A stretch of 64,000 nucleotides of DNA from QGON01 sp963691905. Lineage in GTDB: Bacteria; Pseudomonadota; Gammaproteobacteria; Chromatiales; Chromatiaceae. The position numbers were made by a program, and so were the translations under genes. Under the pieces are notes generated by a model. It worked only from the letters and a program-made list of their open reading frames with translations, searched no databases and was not told the DNA's origin. The DNA lies in NCBI GenBank assembly GCA_963691905.1, contig OY829893.1:620001-684000 (forward strand), in the 5' to 3' direction. Numbering within the stretch: position 1 is the stretch's first letter; every line of letters begins with the position of its first letter. Below are positions 6,552 to 15,501 of the stretch, piece by piece.

Positions 6552-9131
6552 ATGCAAAATACCTACGATCCCCGTCAGATAGAACAACAGACCCAGGCCC
6601 ATTGGAAGGAAGAGAAGACCTTTAAGGTGGTTGAAGATCCATCGAAGGAGAAGTTTTACTGCCTCTCAATGTTTCCCTATCCCAGCGGCAAGCTGCATAT
6701 GGGACATGTGCGTAACTACACCATCGGGGACGTGATCGCACGCTATCAGCGTATGCAGGGAAAAAACGTGCTGCAGCCAATGGGTTGGGATGCATTTGGG
6801 CTGCCGGCAGAGAACGCGGCGCGCAAGAACAAGGCTGCGCCCGCAGGTTGGACCTACGACAACATCAAGTACATGAAGGGCCAGCTCAATAGCCTCGGTT
6901 TTGGTTATGACTGGGATCGGGAGCTGGCCACCTGTCGGCCCGACTACTACAAATGGGAACAGTGGCTCTTCACCGAACTCTATAAAAAAGGTCTGGTCTA
7001 TCGCAAGAACGCGGTGGTCAACTGGGATCCTGTGGATCAGACAGTGCTTGCCAACGAGCAGGTGATCGATGGCCGAGGCTGGCGTTCCGGGGCGCGGGTG
7101 GAGCGCCGCGAAATCCCCCAGTGGTTCATCAAGATCACCGACTACGCCGATGAGCTGCTTGATGAGATCGACAATCTGGAAGGCTGGCCCGATCAGGTTC
7201 GCACCATGCAGCGCAACTGGATCGGCCGCTCTTTCGGCGTGAAGATGGCATTTGGTATCGAAGGCTCGGATGAGAGCCTGACCATCTTTACCACCCGTCC
7301 AGATACTCTCATGGGCGTTACCTATGTGGCGGTGGCTGGTGAGCACTCACTCGCGCTGCAAGCCGCGGAGAGCAGTGCTGAAATCGCCAGGTTCGTCGAT
7401 GAGTGCCGCCAGGGCGGCACCTCCGAGGCGGATCTGGAGACCATCGAGAAAAAGGGCATGCCTCTGGGCATCAACGCGATCCATCCGGTGAGCGGCGAGT
7501 CCGTACCCATCTATGCTGCCAACTTCGTTCTCATGGGATATGGTACCGGCGCAGTGATGGCGGTGCCGGGTCACGACGAGCGCGACCACGCTTTTGCCGG
7601 CAAGTACGGCATTCCGATAAAACAAGTGATCCACCCGGCGGATGGCACAAATATCGACATCCAGGCCGCCGCCTATATCGAAAAGGGTGTGCTCAAGGAT
7701 TCCGGCCCCTTCAACGGCCTCACCTCAGAGACCGCGTTCGACGCCATCGCCGAGTGGCTGCAGGCGCGCAACAAGGGTGAGAAGACCAAGAACTTCCGCC
7801 TGCGTGACTGGGGCGTCTCCCGGCAGCGCTACTGGGGTACACCGATCCCCATGGTCCACTGCGACAAGTGCGGCACCGTGCCGGTCCCGATGGCGGATCT
7901 GCCGGTGGTGCTGCCGGAGGATATCGTCTACGACGAGGACACGATCAATCCGATCAAGGCTGATGGCGCATTTGCCAAATGCATCTGCCCCGAGTGTGGC
8001 GGTGCGGCTCAACGTGAGACCGATACCTTCGATACCTTCATGGAGTCGAGCTGGTACTACGCCCGCTACACCTGTCCCGGCGCCGAGACCATGCTCGATG
8101 AGCGGGCTGACTACTGGCTGCCGGTGGACCACTACGTCGGCGGTATCGAACATGCGGTGTTGCATCTGCTCTACGCCCGTTTTTTCCACAAGCTCTTGCG
8201 CGATGTGGGGTTGGTGCAGAGCAGCGAGCCATTCACCCGCCTGTTGACCCAGGGCATGGTGGTGGCGGAAACCTACTACCGGGATGAGAGTGACGGCTCC
8301 AAGCATTGGTACAACCCGGCTGAGGTGGAGGTGGAACAGGACGACAAGGGTCGGCCGCTGAGCGCCAGCCTGCCCGCTGATGGTCAGCCGGTGAAAATCG
8401 GCGCTATCGAGAAGATGTCGAAGTCGAAGAACAACGGCATCGATCCCCAATCGCTGATCGACCGCTACGGCGCCGACACCGTGCGTCTCTACACCATGTT
8501 CACCTCGCCCCCGGATCAGTCCCTGGAGTGGAACGATGAGGGTGTGGAGGGAGCCTATCGCTTCATCAAACGTCTCTGGGCCTTGGCGGAAAGGGGGACA
8601 GACCCCAATTTGGCCAAATTGGGGTCTGTCCCCCTTTCTGATGTGCAGAAAGATGCCCGCCGGGAGATCCATGAATCGCTGAAGAAGGCGGTATTCGACT
8701 TCGACCGCCAGCAGTTCAATACAGTGGTTTCCGCCTGCATGACTATCGTCAACACCCTCTATAAGCTGGGTGACGAGGCGGCGGACCAGGTGCTGCTGCA
8801 TGAGGGCCTCGGCATCGTGCTGCGCCTGCTCGGTCCCATCGCCCCCCACGTCAGCCATCACTTGTGGCGTGAACTGGGCTATGGCGATGATATCCTCAAC
8901 TCAAGCTGGCCGCAGGTGGACGAAGCAGCGCTGAAGCAGGATAGCATTCAGTACGTCATCCAGGTCAACGGCAAGGTGCGGGCCAAGATTCAGGTGCCGG
9001 TGGATGCGGATAAGTCGAAGGTTGAAGAGATCGCCCTCGCCAATGAGAATGTGCAGAAGTTTGTCGGTGATGCCACCGTGCGCAAGGTCATCGTTGTGCC
9101 CAACAAATTGGTGAGCATTGTTGCCAAATAG
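6552..9131 (+). CDS. leuS: Leucyl-tRNA synthetase
   Basis: 859 residues, charging tRNA-Leu. Class I signatures are HMGH at residues 49-52 and KMSKS at 621-625; the editing (CP1) domain lies between, with TTRPDTLMG. The start is placed at the ATG at 6552 (MQNTYDPRQIEQQ), which matches family N-termini; an upstream in-frame ATG at 6492 would add 20 atypical residues. Codons about 680-696 are contributed by a perfect 50-bp palindrome (8589-8638), giving the extra segment RGTDPNLAKLGSVPLS at the boundary before the anticodon-binding domain, a variable-length region in the family. The frame is intact and the gene appears functional. Confidence 0.97.
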   Translation: MQNTYDPRQIEQQTQAHWKEEKTFKVVEDPSKEKFYCLSMFPYPSGKLHMGHVRNYTIGDVIARYQRMQGKNVLQPMGWDAFGLPAENAARKNKAAPAGWTYDNIKYMKGQLNSLGFGYDWDRELATCRPDYYKWEQWLFTELYKKGLVYRKNAVVNWDPVDQTVLANEQVIDGRGWRSGARVERREIPQWFIKITDYADELLDEIDNLEGWPDQVRTMQRNWIGRSFGVKMAFGIEGSDESLTIFTTRPDTLMGVTYVAVAGEHSLALQAAESSAEIARFVDECRQGGTSEADLETIEKKGMPLGINAIHPVSGESVPIYAANFVLMGYGTGAVMAVPGHDERDHAFAGKYGIPIKQVIHPADGTNIDIQAAAYIEKGVLKDSGPFNGLTSETAFDAIAEWLQARNKGEKTKNFRLRDWGVSRQRYWGTPIPMVHCDKCGTVPVPMADLPVVLPEDIVYDEDTINPIKADGAFAKCICPECGGAAQRETDTFDTFMESSWYYARYTCPGAETMLDERADYWLPVDHYVGGIEHAVLHLLYARFFHKLLRDVGLVQSSEPFTRLLTQGMVVAETYYRDESDGSKHWYNPAEVEVEQDDKGRPLSASLPADGQPVKIGAIEKMSKSKNNGIDPQSLIDRYGADTVRLYTMFTSPPDQSLEWNDEGVEGAYRFIKRLWALAERGTDPNLAKLGSVPLSDVQKDARREIHESLKKAVFDFDRQQFNTVVSACMTIVNTLYKLGDEAADQVLLHEGLGIVLRLLGPIAPHVSHHLWRELGYGDDILNSSWPQVDEAALKQDSIQYVIQVNGKVRAKIQVPVDADKSKVEEIALANENVQKFVGDATVRKVIVVPNKLVSIVAK
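8589..8638. repeat. Perfect 50-bp palindrome inside leuS
   Basis: The centre lies between 8613 and 8614. Each base of the left arm (GAAAGGGGGACAGACCCC...) pairs with the right arm (...GGGGTCTGTCCCCCTTTC), 25 of 25 positions, with no loop. The palindrome is read through in frame. GGGGACAGACCCC-type arms resemble small mobile palindromes related to REP elements; that relation is an inference. Confidence 0.9.
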
Positions 9132-9180
9132 TGGTCGACCGGAGCTGCATCCATTCCCTCCCCGCGGGGGGAAGCCAAAA

Positions 9181-9256
9181 TGTAGGTTGGGTTAGCGTAG
9201 CGTAACCCAACAACATCAGAAACATGTCGGGTTACGCTATTGCTAACCCGACCTAC
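9181..9256. repeat. Imperfect inverted repeat upstream of lptE
   Basis: The arms GTAGGTTGGGTTAGCGTAGC (from 9182) and its near reverse complement ending GCTAACCCGACCTAC (to 9255) face each other across a short centre. Each arm also carries an internal GGGTTA...TAACCC palindrome. It fills the leuS-lptE gap, and its right end lies just before the lptE ribosome site. Confidence 0.75.
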
Positions 9257-9273
9257 GGGAGCCCTGATTGGAA

Positions 9274-9774
9274 ATGCTAAAAGGACGACACTGGCGTAGC
9301 GGCTTTTTATTGTCGATTTTGCTGATAGTTTCAGGCTGCGGATTTCATCTGAGGGGCTATCATCAAGCCACACCCAACCTGAATGGTCTGTTTGTGGAGA
9401 ACGCTGAAAACGGCAAGAGTCTGGCGGGGGTTCTACAGCGGGATCTTCGGGCATCAGGCGTGGCCCTGGCTGCCGATGCAGCGGAGGCTAGGAATCGTAT
9501 CTCACTCACCGAGGCGTTCAAATACCGGGTCCTCTCCGTCGATGAAAACGGCAAGGCGCTGGAGTATGAGTTGCGCTTGAAGAGTAACTTTTCCGTGGTG
9601 AACCGTGAGGGTAAAGCCGCGCTGCCTGATCAGCATCTTGAGACTGTGCGTGAGTTGACCTATAGCGGTACTGACGAACTGGGCCGTCGAAACGAGGCGA
9701 AACTGGTGCGTGCTGATATGCGCACCGACATGGCGGATCAGATTGTCCGGCGCCTGCAGGCGCAGCTGGACTAG
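9274..9774 (+). CDS. lptE: LPS-assembly lipoprotein LptE
   Basis: 166 residues, the outer-membrane lipoprotein that plugs the LptD barrel in LPS export. The N-terminus is a lipoprotein signal (hydrophobic FLLSILLIVSGC, lipobox Cys22), followed by the family-typical GCGFHLRGYH. Length fits the family. The start is taken as the ATG at 9274; a TTG at 9268 has the better spacing from GGGAG (9257-9261) and adds two residues. The order leuS-lptE-holA is the standard gammaproteobacterial arrangement. Confidence 0.92.
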   Translation: MLKGRHWRSGFLLSILLIVSGCGFHLRGYHQATPNLNGLFVENAENGKSLAGVLQRDLRASGVALAADAAEARNRISLTEAFKYRVLSVDENGKALEYELRLKSNFSVVNREGKAALPDQHLETVRELTYSGTDELGRRNEAKLVRADMRTDMADQIVRRLQAQLD

Positions 9775-9784
9775 GCTCTGACGC

Positions 9785-10792
9785 ATGCGCCTGCACAACG
9801 ACCAACTTGCCGTCAGTCTGAAAAAAAGCCTGGCGCCGATCTATTTTCTCACTGGCGATGAACCCTTGCAGATGGGTGAGGCCGCCGATCTGGTTCGGTC
9901 CAGTGCCCGGGCACAGGGTTACACCGAGCGAGAGGTGCTGGATCATAGCCCTAATTTCGACTGGAATACCCTCAGCGGTGCCGCAGACAGTCTCTCCCTG
10001 TTCGGTGAGCAGCGTATCCTTGATCTGCGTTTGAGCAGCGCCAAGGTGGGGATCGAGGGCGCCAAGGCGCTGACCGCTTATGCTGCCAATCCACCCCAGG
10101 ATACGCTGTTGCTGATCACCGCGCCAAAACTGGAGCGCAGTCAACAGAACAGTAAATGGGTGAAATCGCTGGATCAAATCGGGGTGCTGGTACAGATCTG
10201 GCCGGTGGAGGGTGCGCGCCTGCTACCCTGGATCGAGCAGCGCCTGCGTGGTGTCGGTCTGATCCCCGAGTCCGGCGTGGTGGAGATGCTGGCAGAGCGC
10301 ATTGAGGGCAACCTGCTTGCCGCTTCCCAGGAGATCGAAAAGCTGCTGCTGCTTCAGGGGCCTGGAGTCATCAGTGCAGAGCAGTTGGTGGCTGTGGCAA
10401 ACAGTGCAAGGTTCGATGTCTTTGGCCTGGTGGATACGTTGTTGAAGGGGGAAACCGCACGCGGGTTACGCATGCTGGATGGACTGAAAGGTGAGGGCGT
10501 GGTTACCCCTGTGGTGCTCTGGGCGTTGTCCCGTGAGATACGGCAACTGGCGGTCATGTCCCACGAGATTGAACAGGGCGGCTCGGCGGAGCGGGTGATG
10601 GGGGCCTGCCGGATTTGGGATAAGCGCAAGCCCCTGGTGCGACAGGGGCTGAAGCAGCGCTCGATCCATTGGCGTCGTCTGCTCGCAGCCTGCGCAAAAG
10701 TGGATCGTGTCATCAAGGGTATGGACAGCGGTGATCCCTGGTTGTTATTGCAGGATATTGCGGTGGGCATCTCCGGCCGGAGACTTAGGTAA
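9785..10792 (+). CDS. holA: DNA polymerase III subunit delta
   Basis: 335 residues, the clamp-loader subunit that opens the beta clamp. The N-terminus YFLTGDEPLQMGEAADLVRS and the segment LLAASQEIEKLLLLQGPGVISAEQL are characteristic. It starts 10 bp after lptE ends, so the two are probably co-transcribed. Full length, no anomalies. Confidence 0.94.
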   Translation: MRLHNDQLAVSLKKSLAPIYFLTGDEPLQMGEAADLVRSSARAQGYTEREVLDHSPNFDWNTLSGAADSLSLFGEQRILDLRLSSAKVGIEGAKALTAYAANPPQDTLLLITAPKLERSQQNSKWVKSLDQIGVLVQIWPVEGARLLPWIEQRLRGVGLIPESGVVEMLAERIEGNLLAASQEIEKLLLLQGPGVISAEQLVAVANSARFDVFGLVDTLLKGETARGLRMLDGLKGEGVVTPVVLWALSREIRQLAVMSHEIEQGGSAERVMGACRIWDKRKPLVRQGLKQRSIHWRRLLAACAKVDRVIKGMDSGDPWLLLQDIAVGISGRRLR

Positions 10793-10799
10793 ACGACAG

Positions 10800-10924
10800 T
10801 GCGTAGGATGCTGGTGAGGGACGAACCGCATCGATCGGCAGTTGAATACGCCTGCATGGCCTGTTTGAGCGCTCCATGATGGCCACGAATGATGCGGTTC
10901 GCAAGCTCACCAGCATCCTACGCA
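10800..10924. repeat. 125-bp inverted-repeat element between holA and the WYL regulator
   Basis: Perfect 19-bp terminal arms (10800-10818 and 10906-10924, TGCGTAGGATGCTGGTGAG type) enclose a second inverted pair, GAACCGCATC/GATGCGGTTC. The right arm contains the TAG stop codon (10918-10920) of the convergent regulator gene. The structure resembles a MITE-like or terminator-like element between convergent genes. Confidence 0.82.
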
Positions 10925-11889
10925 GATAGGTAGATCTGTGACATCGCCACTATTCTGTTTGCCACCGACTCCCGGAGTTCTTTGGGAGAGACCACCTCCA
11001 CATCCGGTCCATACTTCAGTATATCCATGATCAGTTCCGCCGGATTGTGATAGGGAATGCGCAGTTCATAACGTCCATCCTCCAGCCAGTGGTTCTCCTG
11101 AGATGGGTGCCACTGCTCTTTTGCCACCCAGCGAGCCCGTTCGGCGGTGAAGTGGAGCACGGCTGTGTTGTCGGATTGACCACTGAAGATGCCGTAAGCC
11201 GATTGATAGTGATGATCAAGTTCGACTTCGTTGATATCCCGCGCTTTTTTCTCCAGCACAACGCTCTCGGAGATGGCGTCGAGGGCAAAGGTCCTCAGCC
11301 CCTTGCGCAGGTGACACCAGGCATCCAGATACCAGTTGTCGCGGTAATGGGTGAGGCGTTGGGGGGAGACTTCCCGTGCCGTGGACTGATCCTGGTAACG
11401 GCTGTAGTAGTTGAGTTGCAACCGATTTCTCAGGGCAATTGCAGTTGCCAGATTGGAAAAATGATTTCCCGCAGATCTGGCGGCGGCTTGCAGGATGCGG
11501 ATGCGCCGGGTTATCTGCTCCCCTCCGGTATGTTGGCGGTTCAGCAGTTGCTCGATCTGATGCCGAAGGGGTTGCAGGTGGCTCCCGAGCAGACCGGGTT
11601 GTACCTGTTCCAGCAACTGCTGCATGCTCAGCAGGGCATAGAGCTCCGAGGCATTGAACCAGAGTCCAGGCAGCTGATACATCTTCCCCTCGTCCTCCGC
11701 GTAACTATAGCCATTGAAGGTGCGGTCATAGACGATGGGGGCGTTGAGAAAGAGGCGCATCTCTTCGATGAGACGCTTGACCGTGGCGCGTGAGCACTCC
11801 AGCTCCTCCTCCAGCCGCTTGCGGGAAACCGGGCGGCGGGCCGCCTGCAGGATGCGGTTGAGTTCGAATATCCGGTCAAACCGGTCCAT
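10918..11889 (-). CDS. WYL-domain transcriptional regulator
   Basis: 323 residues. An N-terminal winged HTH of the YafY/DeoR-like type (ILQAARRPVSRKRLEEELECSRATVKR in pieces, residues about 14-40) is followed by a WYL sensor domain, with YRDNWYLDAWCHLRKGLRTFALDAI as the core. Such proteins bind DNA and sense nucleotides or other small ligands; some regulate DNA-damage or phage-defence genes. No defence genes are nearby, so its regulon cannot be read from context. The last codons and the stop lie inside the 10.8-kb inverted repeat. Confidence 0.88.
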   Translation of the reverse strand: MDRFDRIFELNRILQAARRPVSRKRLEEELECSRATVKRLIEEMRLFLNAPIVYDRTFNGYSYAEDEGKMYQLPGLWFNASELYALLSMQQLLEQVQPGLLGSHLQPLRHQIEQLLNRQHTGGEQITRRIRILQAAARSAGNHFSNLATAIALRNRLQLNYYSRYQDQSTAREVSPQRLTHYRDNWYLDAWCHLRKGLRTFALDAISESVVLEKKARDINEVELDHHYQSAYGIFSGQSDNTAVLHFTAERARWVAKEQWHPSQENHWLEDGRYELRIPYHNPAELIMDILKYGPDVEVVSPKELRESVANRIVAMSQIYLSA

Positions 11890-11899
11890 CGATCGTATA

Positions 11900-12256
11900 T
11901 CAGGCCTCGTCAGCCTTGGAGTCGTTGCTGGGTTGATCCAGTGACCAGAGCCGCTCGAGGTGGTAGAAGTCCCGCACCTTGGGCAGCATGACGTGAACCA
12001 CTACACCATTGAGGTCGACCAGCGCCCACTCTCCATCCTCAAGCCCCTCTGAGCCCAGTGGGGTTTCGCCCGCCTGTTTGGCCTTGAAGGCGACGGTCTG
12101 TGCGATGGATTTTACGTGTCTGTCCGAGGTGCCGCTCGCCACCACCATGATATCGGTAATGCTGGTTTTTCCCCTGACGTCGAGTGTTACCACGTCTCTG
12201 GCCTTCATGTCGTCGAGGGTCTCAAGGACCAGATCTCTAAGCTCTTCTACCTGCAT
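11900..12256 (-). CDS. rsfS: Ribosomal silencing factor RsfS
   Basis: 118 residues. It binds L14 on the 50S subunit and blocks subunit joining in starvation. The core DIMVVASGTSDRHVKSIAQ and the C-terminal VVHVMLPKVRDFYHLERLW are diagnostic. It lies downstream of nadD on the same strand, the usual nadD-rsfS pairing, with a 130-bp gap that contains a short piece similar to dispersed repeats (CACGGTGCGCACGGCACACC). Confidence 0.93.
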   Translation of the reverse strand: MQVEELRDLVLETLDDMKARDVVTLDVRGKTSITDIMVVASGTSDRHVKSIAQTVAFKAKQAGETPLGSEGLEDGEWALVDLNGVVVHVMLPKVRDFYHLERLWSLDQPSNDSKADEA

Positions 12257-12388
12257 GTTGTTCCTGTAATTGATGGATATTCGCCAATTGTAACCCAGTA
12301 CCCCTGCAATGTGATATTAACTCAAGTTTCGGAGCAATCACGGTGCGCACGGCACACCCTACTAGATGAATTAAACGCCGTGCATCTC

Positions 12389-13018
12389 TCAACGATAGAG
12401 ATTTTCCCGTTCGATAATCTCCAACACGGCATCAGGGAGCAGGAAGCGGGGGCTGTCTCCGTTGGCGACCATGGCACGAATGCGAGTGGCGGAGATATCC
12501 AGCTGGGTAACGGTCTGGAGCAGGATGCGCCCCCCTGGTGCTGTGTGTAGATCGGCGGGATCGGCAGTCAGACGTGATGCCACTAACTGTTGCAGTGCCG
12601 GATTGGCTACTGTCGACTGCCCCGGCCGGGTCATGATAACGAGGTGGGCAAGTGCAGTTATGTCCAGTGGGCGATGCCAAGAGAGAAAGTCCTCGAAGGC
12701 GTCGCTGCCCATGAGCAGGCAGAGAGGGTCGTTCTCGCCCAACGCCTCACGCAGTGAGAGCAGCGTGTCGACCGTATAGGATGCGTTGTCACGCCTTAGT
12801 TCGCGCTCATCGACCACGAAGCCGGGAGTGGCGGAGATCGCCGCCTCGACCATGCGCAGTCGCATTTTGGCCGGAGTGTCCGGCTGCTTGCGATGTACCG
12901 CATGCCGCAGCGGGATCAGGCGTATCTCATCCAGTTTCAGGGCCAGTTTGACGTCCAGCGCAGTGCGCAGGTGGCCGAAGTGAATGGGGTCGAAGGTGCC
13001 GCCGAGAATACCGATCAT
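12389..13018 (-). CDS. nadD: Nicotinate-nucleotide adenylyltransferase
   Basis: 209 residues, NAD biosynthesis (NaMN + ATP to NaAD). The nucleotidyltransferase motif GGTFDPIHFGHL is at the N-terminus and ISATRIR near the C-terminus. It lies 12 bp downstream of proA and upstream of rsfS; the three form a likely operon. Confidence 0.95.
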   Translation of the reverse strand: MIGILGGTFDPIHFGHLRTALDVKLALKLDEIRLIPLRHAVHRKQPDTPAKMRLRMVEAAISATPGFVVDERELRRDNASYTVDTLLSLREALGENDPLCLLMGSDAFEDFLSWHRPLDITALAHLVIMTRPGQSTVANPALQQLVASRLTADPADLHTAPGGRILLQTVTQLDISATRIRAMVANGDSPRFLLPDAVLEIIERENLYR

Positions 13019-13030
13019 GTGAAATAAAGG

Positions 13031-14299
13031 TTACTGGCGGATATGGCCATCGCCCAGCACGATATATTTGACCGAGGTAAGCCCTTCAAGGCCGACCGGC
13101 CCACGGGCATGAAATTTGTCGGTGGAGATGCCGATCTCGGCACCGAGGCCGTATTCAAAGCCGTCCGCAAAACGGGTGGAGGCATTAACCATCACTGAAC
13201 TGGAGTCCACTTCGGCAAGAAAGCGGCGCGCCCGCGTGTAGTTTTCAGTGATGATGGAATCGGTGTGTTGGGAGCCGTGGGTGTTGATGTGGTCAATTGC
13301 CGCGTCCAGATCCTGCACTACACGGATAGAGAGGATCGGCCCGAGATACTCAGTGTCCCAGTCCTCGTCGGTGGCGGCGACTGCGTTATCGATGATCTCC
13401 AGGGTATGCGGACAGCCGCGCAACTCCACACCCTTCTCTTGCAGCGGTGCGGCCAGCATCAAAAGCGCCTCCTCGGCGATCTCTTCCGCAACGAGCAGGG
13501 TTTCAAGGGTGTTGCAGGTGCCGTAGCGCTGGGTCTTGGAATTCATGGTGACATCGAATGCTTTGCCGATATCGGCCTGATCGTCGATATAGACATGGCA
13601 GATGCCGTCGAGGTGTTTTATTACCGGCACCCGGGCATCGCGGCTGATGCGCTCGATGAGACCCTTGCCGCCCCGGGGGATGATGACGTCGATCGACTCC
13701 GGCATGGTGATCATGCTGCCGACGGCTGCCCGGTCGGTGGTGGCCAAAACCTGTACCGCGTCGGCAGGCAGGCCCGCTTTCTCCAGACCACGCTGGATGC
13801 CGGCGGCAATGGCCTGGTTGGAGTGGAATGCCTCGGAGCCGCCGCGCAGCACCGTGGCATTGCCGGACTTGAGACAGAGTGCTGCGGCATCTGCGGTCAC
13901 ATTGGGCCTGGATTCGTAGATGATGCCGACCACACCGAGGGGTACCCGCATGCGTCCGATCTGAATGCCGCTTGGCCGGTAGTTCATGTCGAAGATCTCG
14001 CCGATTGGATCCGCCAGACCTGCAATCTGCCGCAGTCCCTCGATCATGGAATCGATGCGTGCCGGGGTGAGTTCCAGGCGATCCAGCAAGGCGGCATCGA
14101 GCCCCTTGGCGGCGCCCGCTTCCAGGTCTTTTTTGTTCTCGGCCATCAATGTGTCGCGATTGCTGTCGAGATCGTCGGCGATGGCATTCAATGCGGCGTT
14201 CTTTTCGCCGGTGGTGGCCGCAGCCAGGCGGCGGGAGGCGGTGCGGGCCTTTGCGCCCAATCCGGCCATATATGCAGCGATATCGGTGATTTCTGTCAT
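13031..14299 (-). CDS. proA: Gamma-glutamyl phosphate reductase
   Basis: 422 residues, second step of proline synthesis (glutamyl-5-phosphate to glutamate semialdehyde, NADPH). Aldehyde-dehydrogenase fold; the catalytic Cys is in RYGTCNTLETLLV. GVVGIIYESRPNVT is also typical. The start is the ATG at 14297-14299 with GAGATGAG upstream; a TTG immediately before it is less likely. proB is not adjacent. Confidence 0.96.
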   Translation of the reverse strand: MTEITDIAAYMAGLGAKARTASRRLAAATTGEKNAALNAIADDLDSNRDTLMAENKKDLEAGAAKGLDAALLDRLELTPARIDSMIEGLRQIAGLADPIGEIFDMNYRPSGIQIGRMRVPLGVVGIIYESRPNVTADAAALCLKSGNATVLRGGSEAFHSNQAIAAGIQRGLEKAGLPADAVQVLATTDRAAVGSMITMPESIDVIIPRGGKGLIERISRDARVPVIKHLDGICHVYIDDQADIGKAFDVTMNSKTQRYGTCNTLETLLVAEEIAEEALLMLAAPLQEKGVELRGCPHTLEIIDNAVAATDEDWDTEYLGPILSIRVVQDLDAAIDHINTHGSQHTDSIITENYTRARRFLAEVDSSSVMVNASTRFADGFEYGLGAEIGISTDKFHARGPVGLEGLTSVKYIVLGDGHIRQ

Positions 14300-14435
14300 C
14301 AACTCATCTCTTTTTGAGGTAATCCAGTCCTATCGGTATTGGTGCCGGGCCAAGCGGCCCGTTGGTCTGGACAGGAGGAGATCCGGAAATTCTAACAGAA
14401 GTGGATAAAGTTTCCCCCAAGTGAGCCTATTACGA

Positions 14436-14462
14436 CACCGCCCTCCAAAAAAGAGGGCGGTG
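14436..14462. terminator. Strong hairpin downstream of the LamG gene
   Basis: A 10-bp perfect stem CACCGCCCTC/GAGGGCGGTG closes a 7-nt CAAAAAA loop. There is no U-tract on either side, so termination is only suggested by position, 29 bp past the stop of the minus-strand LamG gene. Confidence 0.45.
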
Positions 14463-14490
14463 GCTGCTTGCCCTATTGGAAACTTCGCTG

Positions 14491-15501
14491 TTACTCAGAC
14501 AACAGTTTCTCAATAACGGCATTGGTTGCGGCGATAAGAGTATCGGCATCCGTGTCGGTAATCTTTTTGCCGCGCTGGGCCTCAATGGCGCTGATCAGCG
14601 CATAGAGTCTGTTGACGGCAGAGACATCATTGTCGGTGTTTACGTCATCCAGTGCGCCGATCGCGGCATCGAGCTTTACATCCAGGCTGTTGGCGAGGCC
14701 TTCCTGGATATTGAGCGTCACAATCGATTCGACCACTTCGGTAAGCATATCTGCAGGTGGAACGCCCTCCATGTGCAGGCGTTTTACATCCACCTCCGAG
14801 ATTGCCTGATCATAGATGCGAATGTCATCGATATCTCCACTCCAGTATCTCCGCTGTAAGCTATCCGACGAAAGGCTGTACCCAAATAGCAGGCTGGTAT
14901 TGTTGAAGACGGTCTTTACATCGTCAGCGGATTCAGACAATTCGCCGTCGACCCAGAGTTCGCCGTCACTGCCATCCTTATTGATGACTACGTGATGCCA
15001 TGCGCTGTCTCTGAAATCCGCCGTGGAATCTATGAGATACGTGCCGTGGGTGTTTACGGGGCCCAGACCTTCATGGGTTTTGAATCTGATCTCCCCATCT
15101 TGTCTTGTTGGGTTTATAGGCCCAAGACTTAAGTAAAAGTCGTGCCAATAAACCGTTTTATCGATGATCTTCTGGCCATAACCGCTACTCCAGTCTCCAC
15201 CGCCGTCATTCAGGAACCAGAGACTGACCGAGTAGCTGGGCCAGGAGGGAAAATTCAAGCTCGTCCCAATCTCGATATAGCCACTGGAGCCGTCGAAATT
15301 GTAGGCGCTGTTTGCATTGCCGAACCGGTCGAACGTCAATGCAGCGCCTCCATGAATCGTCCCGTCATAACCATGATAGGTTTCATCGATTGCATTGCCG
15401 TTGAAGGGGTAGTCGGCCACCAAGCTGCCTGATAGGTCGGCATTCGCCATGCCGGAAATCAGCAGTGCCGTGGCAAGTGCTGTAAATTTGGAGATCCTCA
15501 T
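14491..15501 (-). CDS. Secreted LamG / concanavalin-like protein
   Basis: 336 residues. A signal peptide (MRISKFTALATALLISGMANA) is followed by a LamG-type jelly roll at residues about 22-240 (LVADYPFNGNAIDETYHG, YNFDGSSGYIEIG, GDIDDIRIYDQAIS). The C-terminal about 85-residue helical domain (SIVTLNIQEGLANSLDVKLD ... RGKKITDTDADTLI) resembles the FIMAH-type C-terminal domain seen in many exported bacterial proteins. The start is the ATG at 15499-15501 with AAGGAG upstream. Carbohydrate binding is likely from the fold, but no catalytic residues are recognised. It is a monocistronic unit. Confidence 0.82.
   Translation of the reverse strand: MRISKFTALATALLISGMANADLSGSLVADYPFNGNAIDETYHGYDGTIHGGAALTFDRFGNANSAYNFDGSSGYIEIGTSLNFPSWPSYSVSLWFLNDGGGDWSSGYGQKIIDKTVYWHDFYLSLGPINPTRQDGEIRFKTHEGLGPVNTHGTYLIDSTADFRDSAWHHVVINKDGSDGELWVDGELSESADDVKTVFNNTSLLFGYSLSSDSLQRRYWSGDIDDIRIYDQAISEVDVKRLHMEGVPPADMLTEVVESIVTLNIQEGLANSLDVKLDAAIGALDDVNTDNDVSAVNRLYALISAIEAQRGKKITDTDADTLIAATNAVIEKLLSE

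Noticed and set aside
8589..8638. The leuS palindrome as a transcription terminator
   Set aside because: It lies mid-gene with coding sequence continuing in frame and has no U-tract.
7725..8861. 378-codon minus-strand open frame inside leuS
   Set aside because: Antisense shadow of LeuRS; no independent coding evidence.
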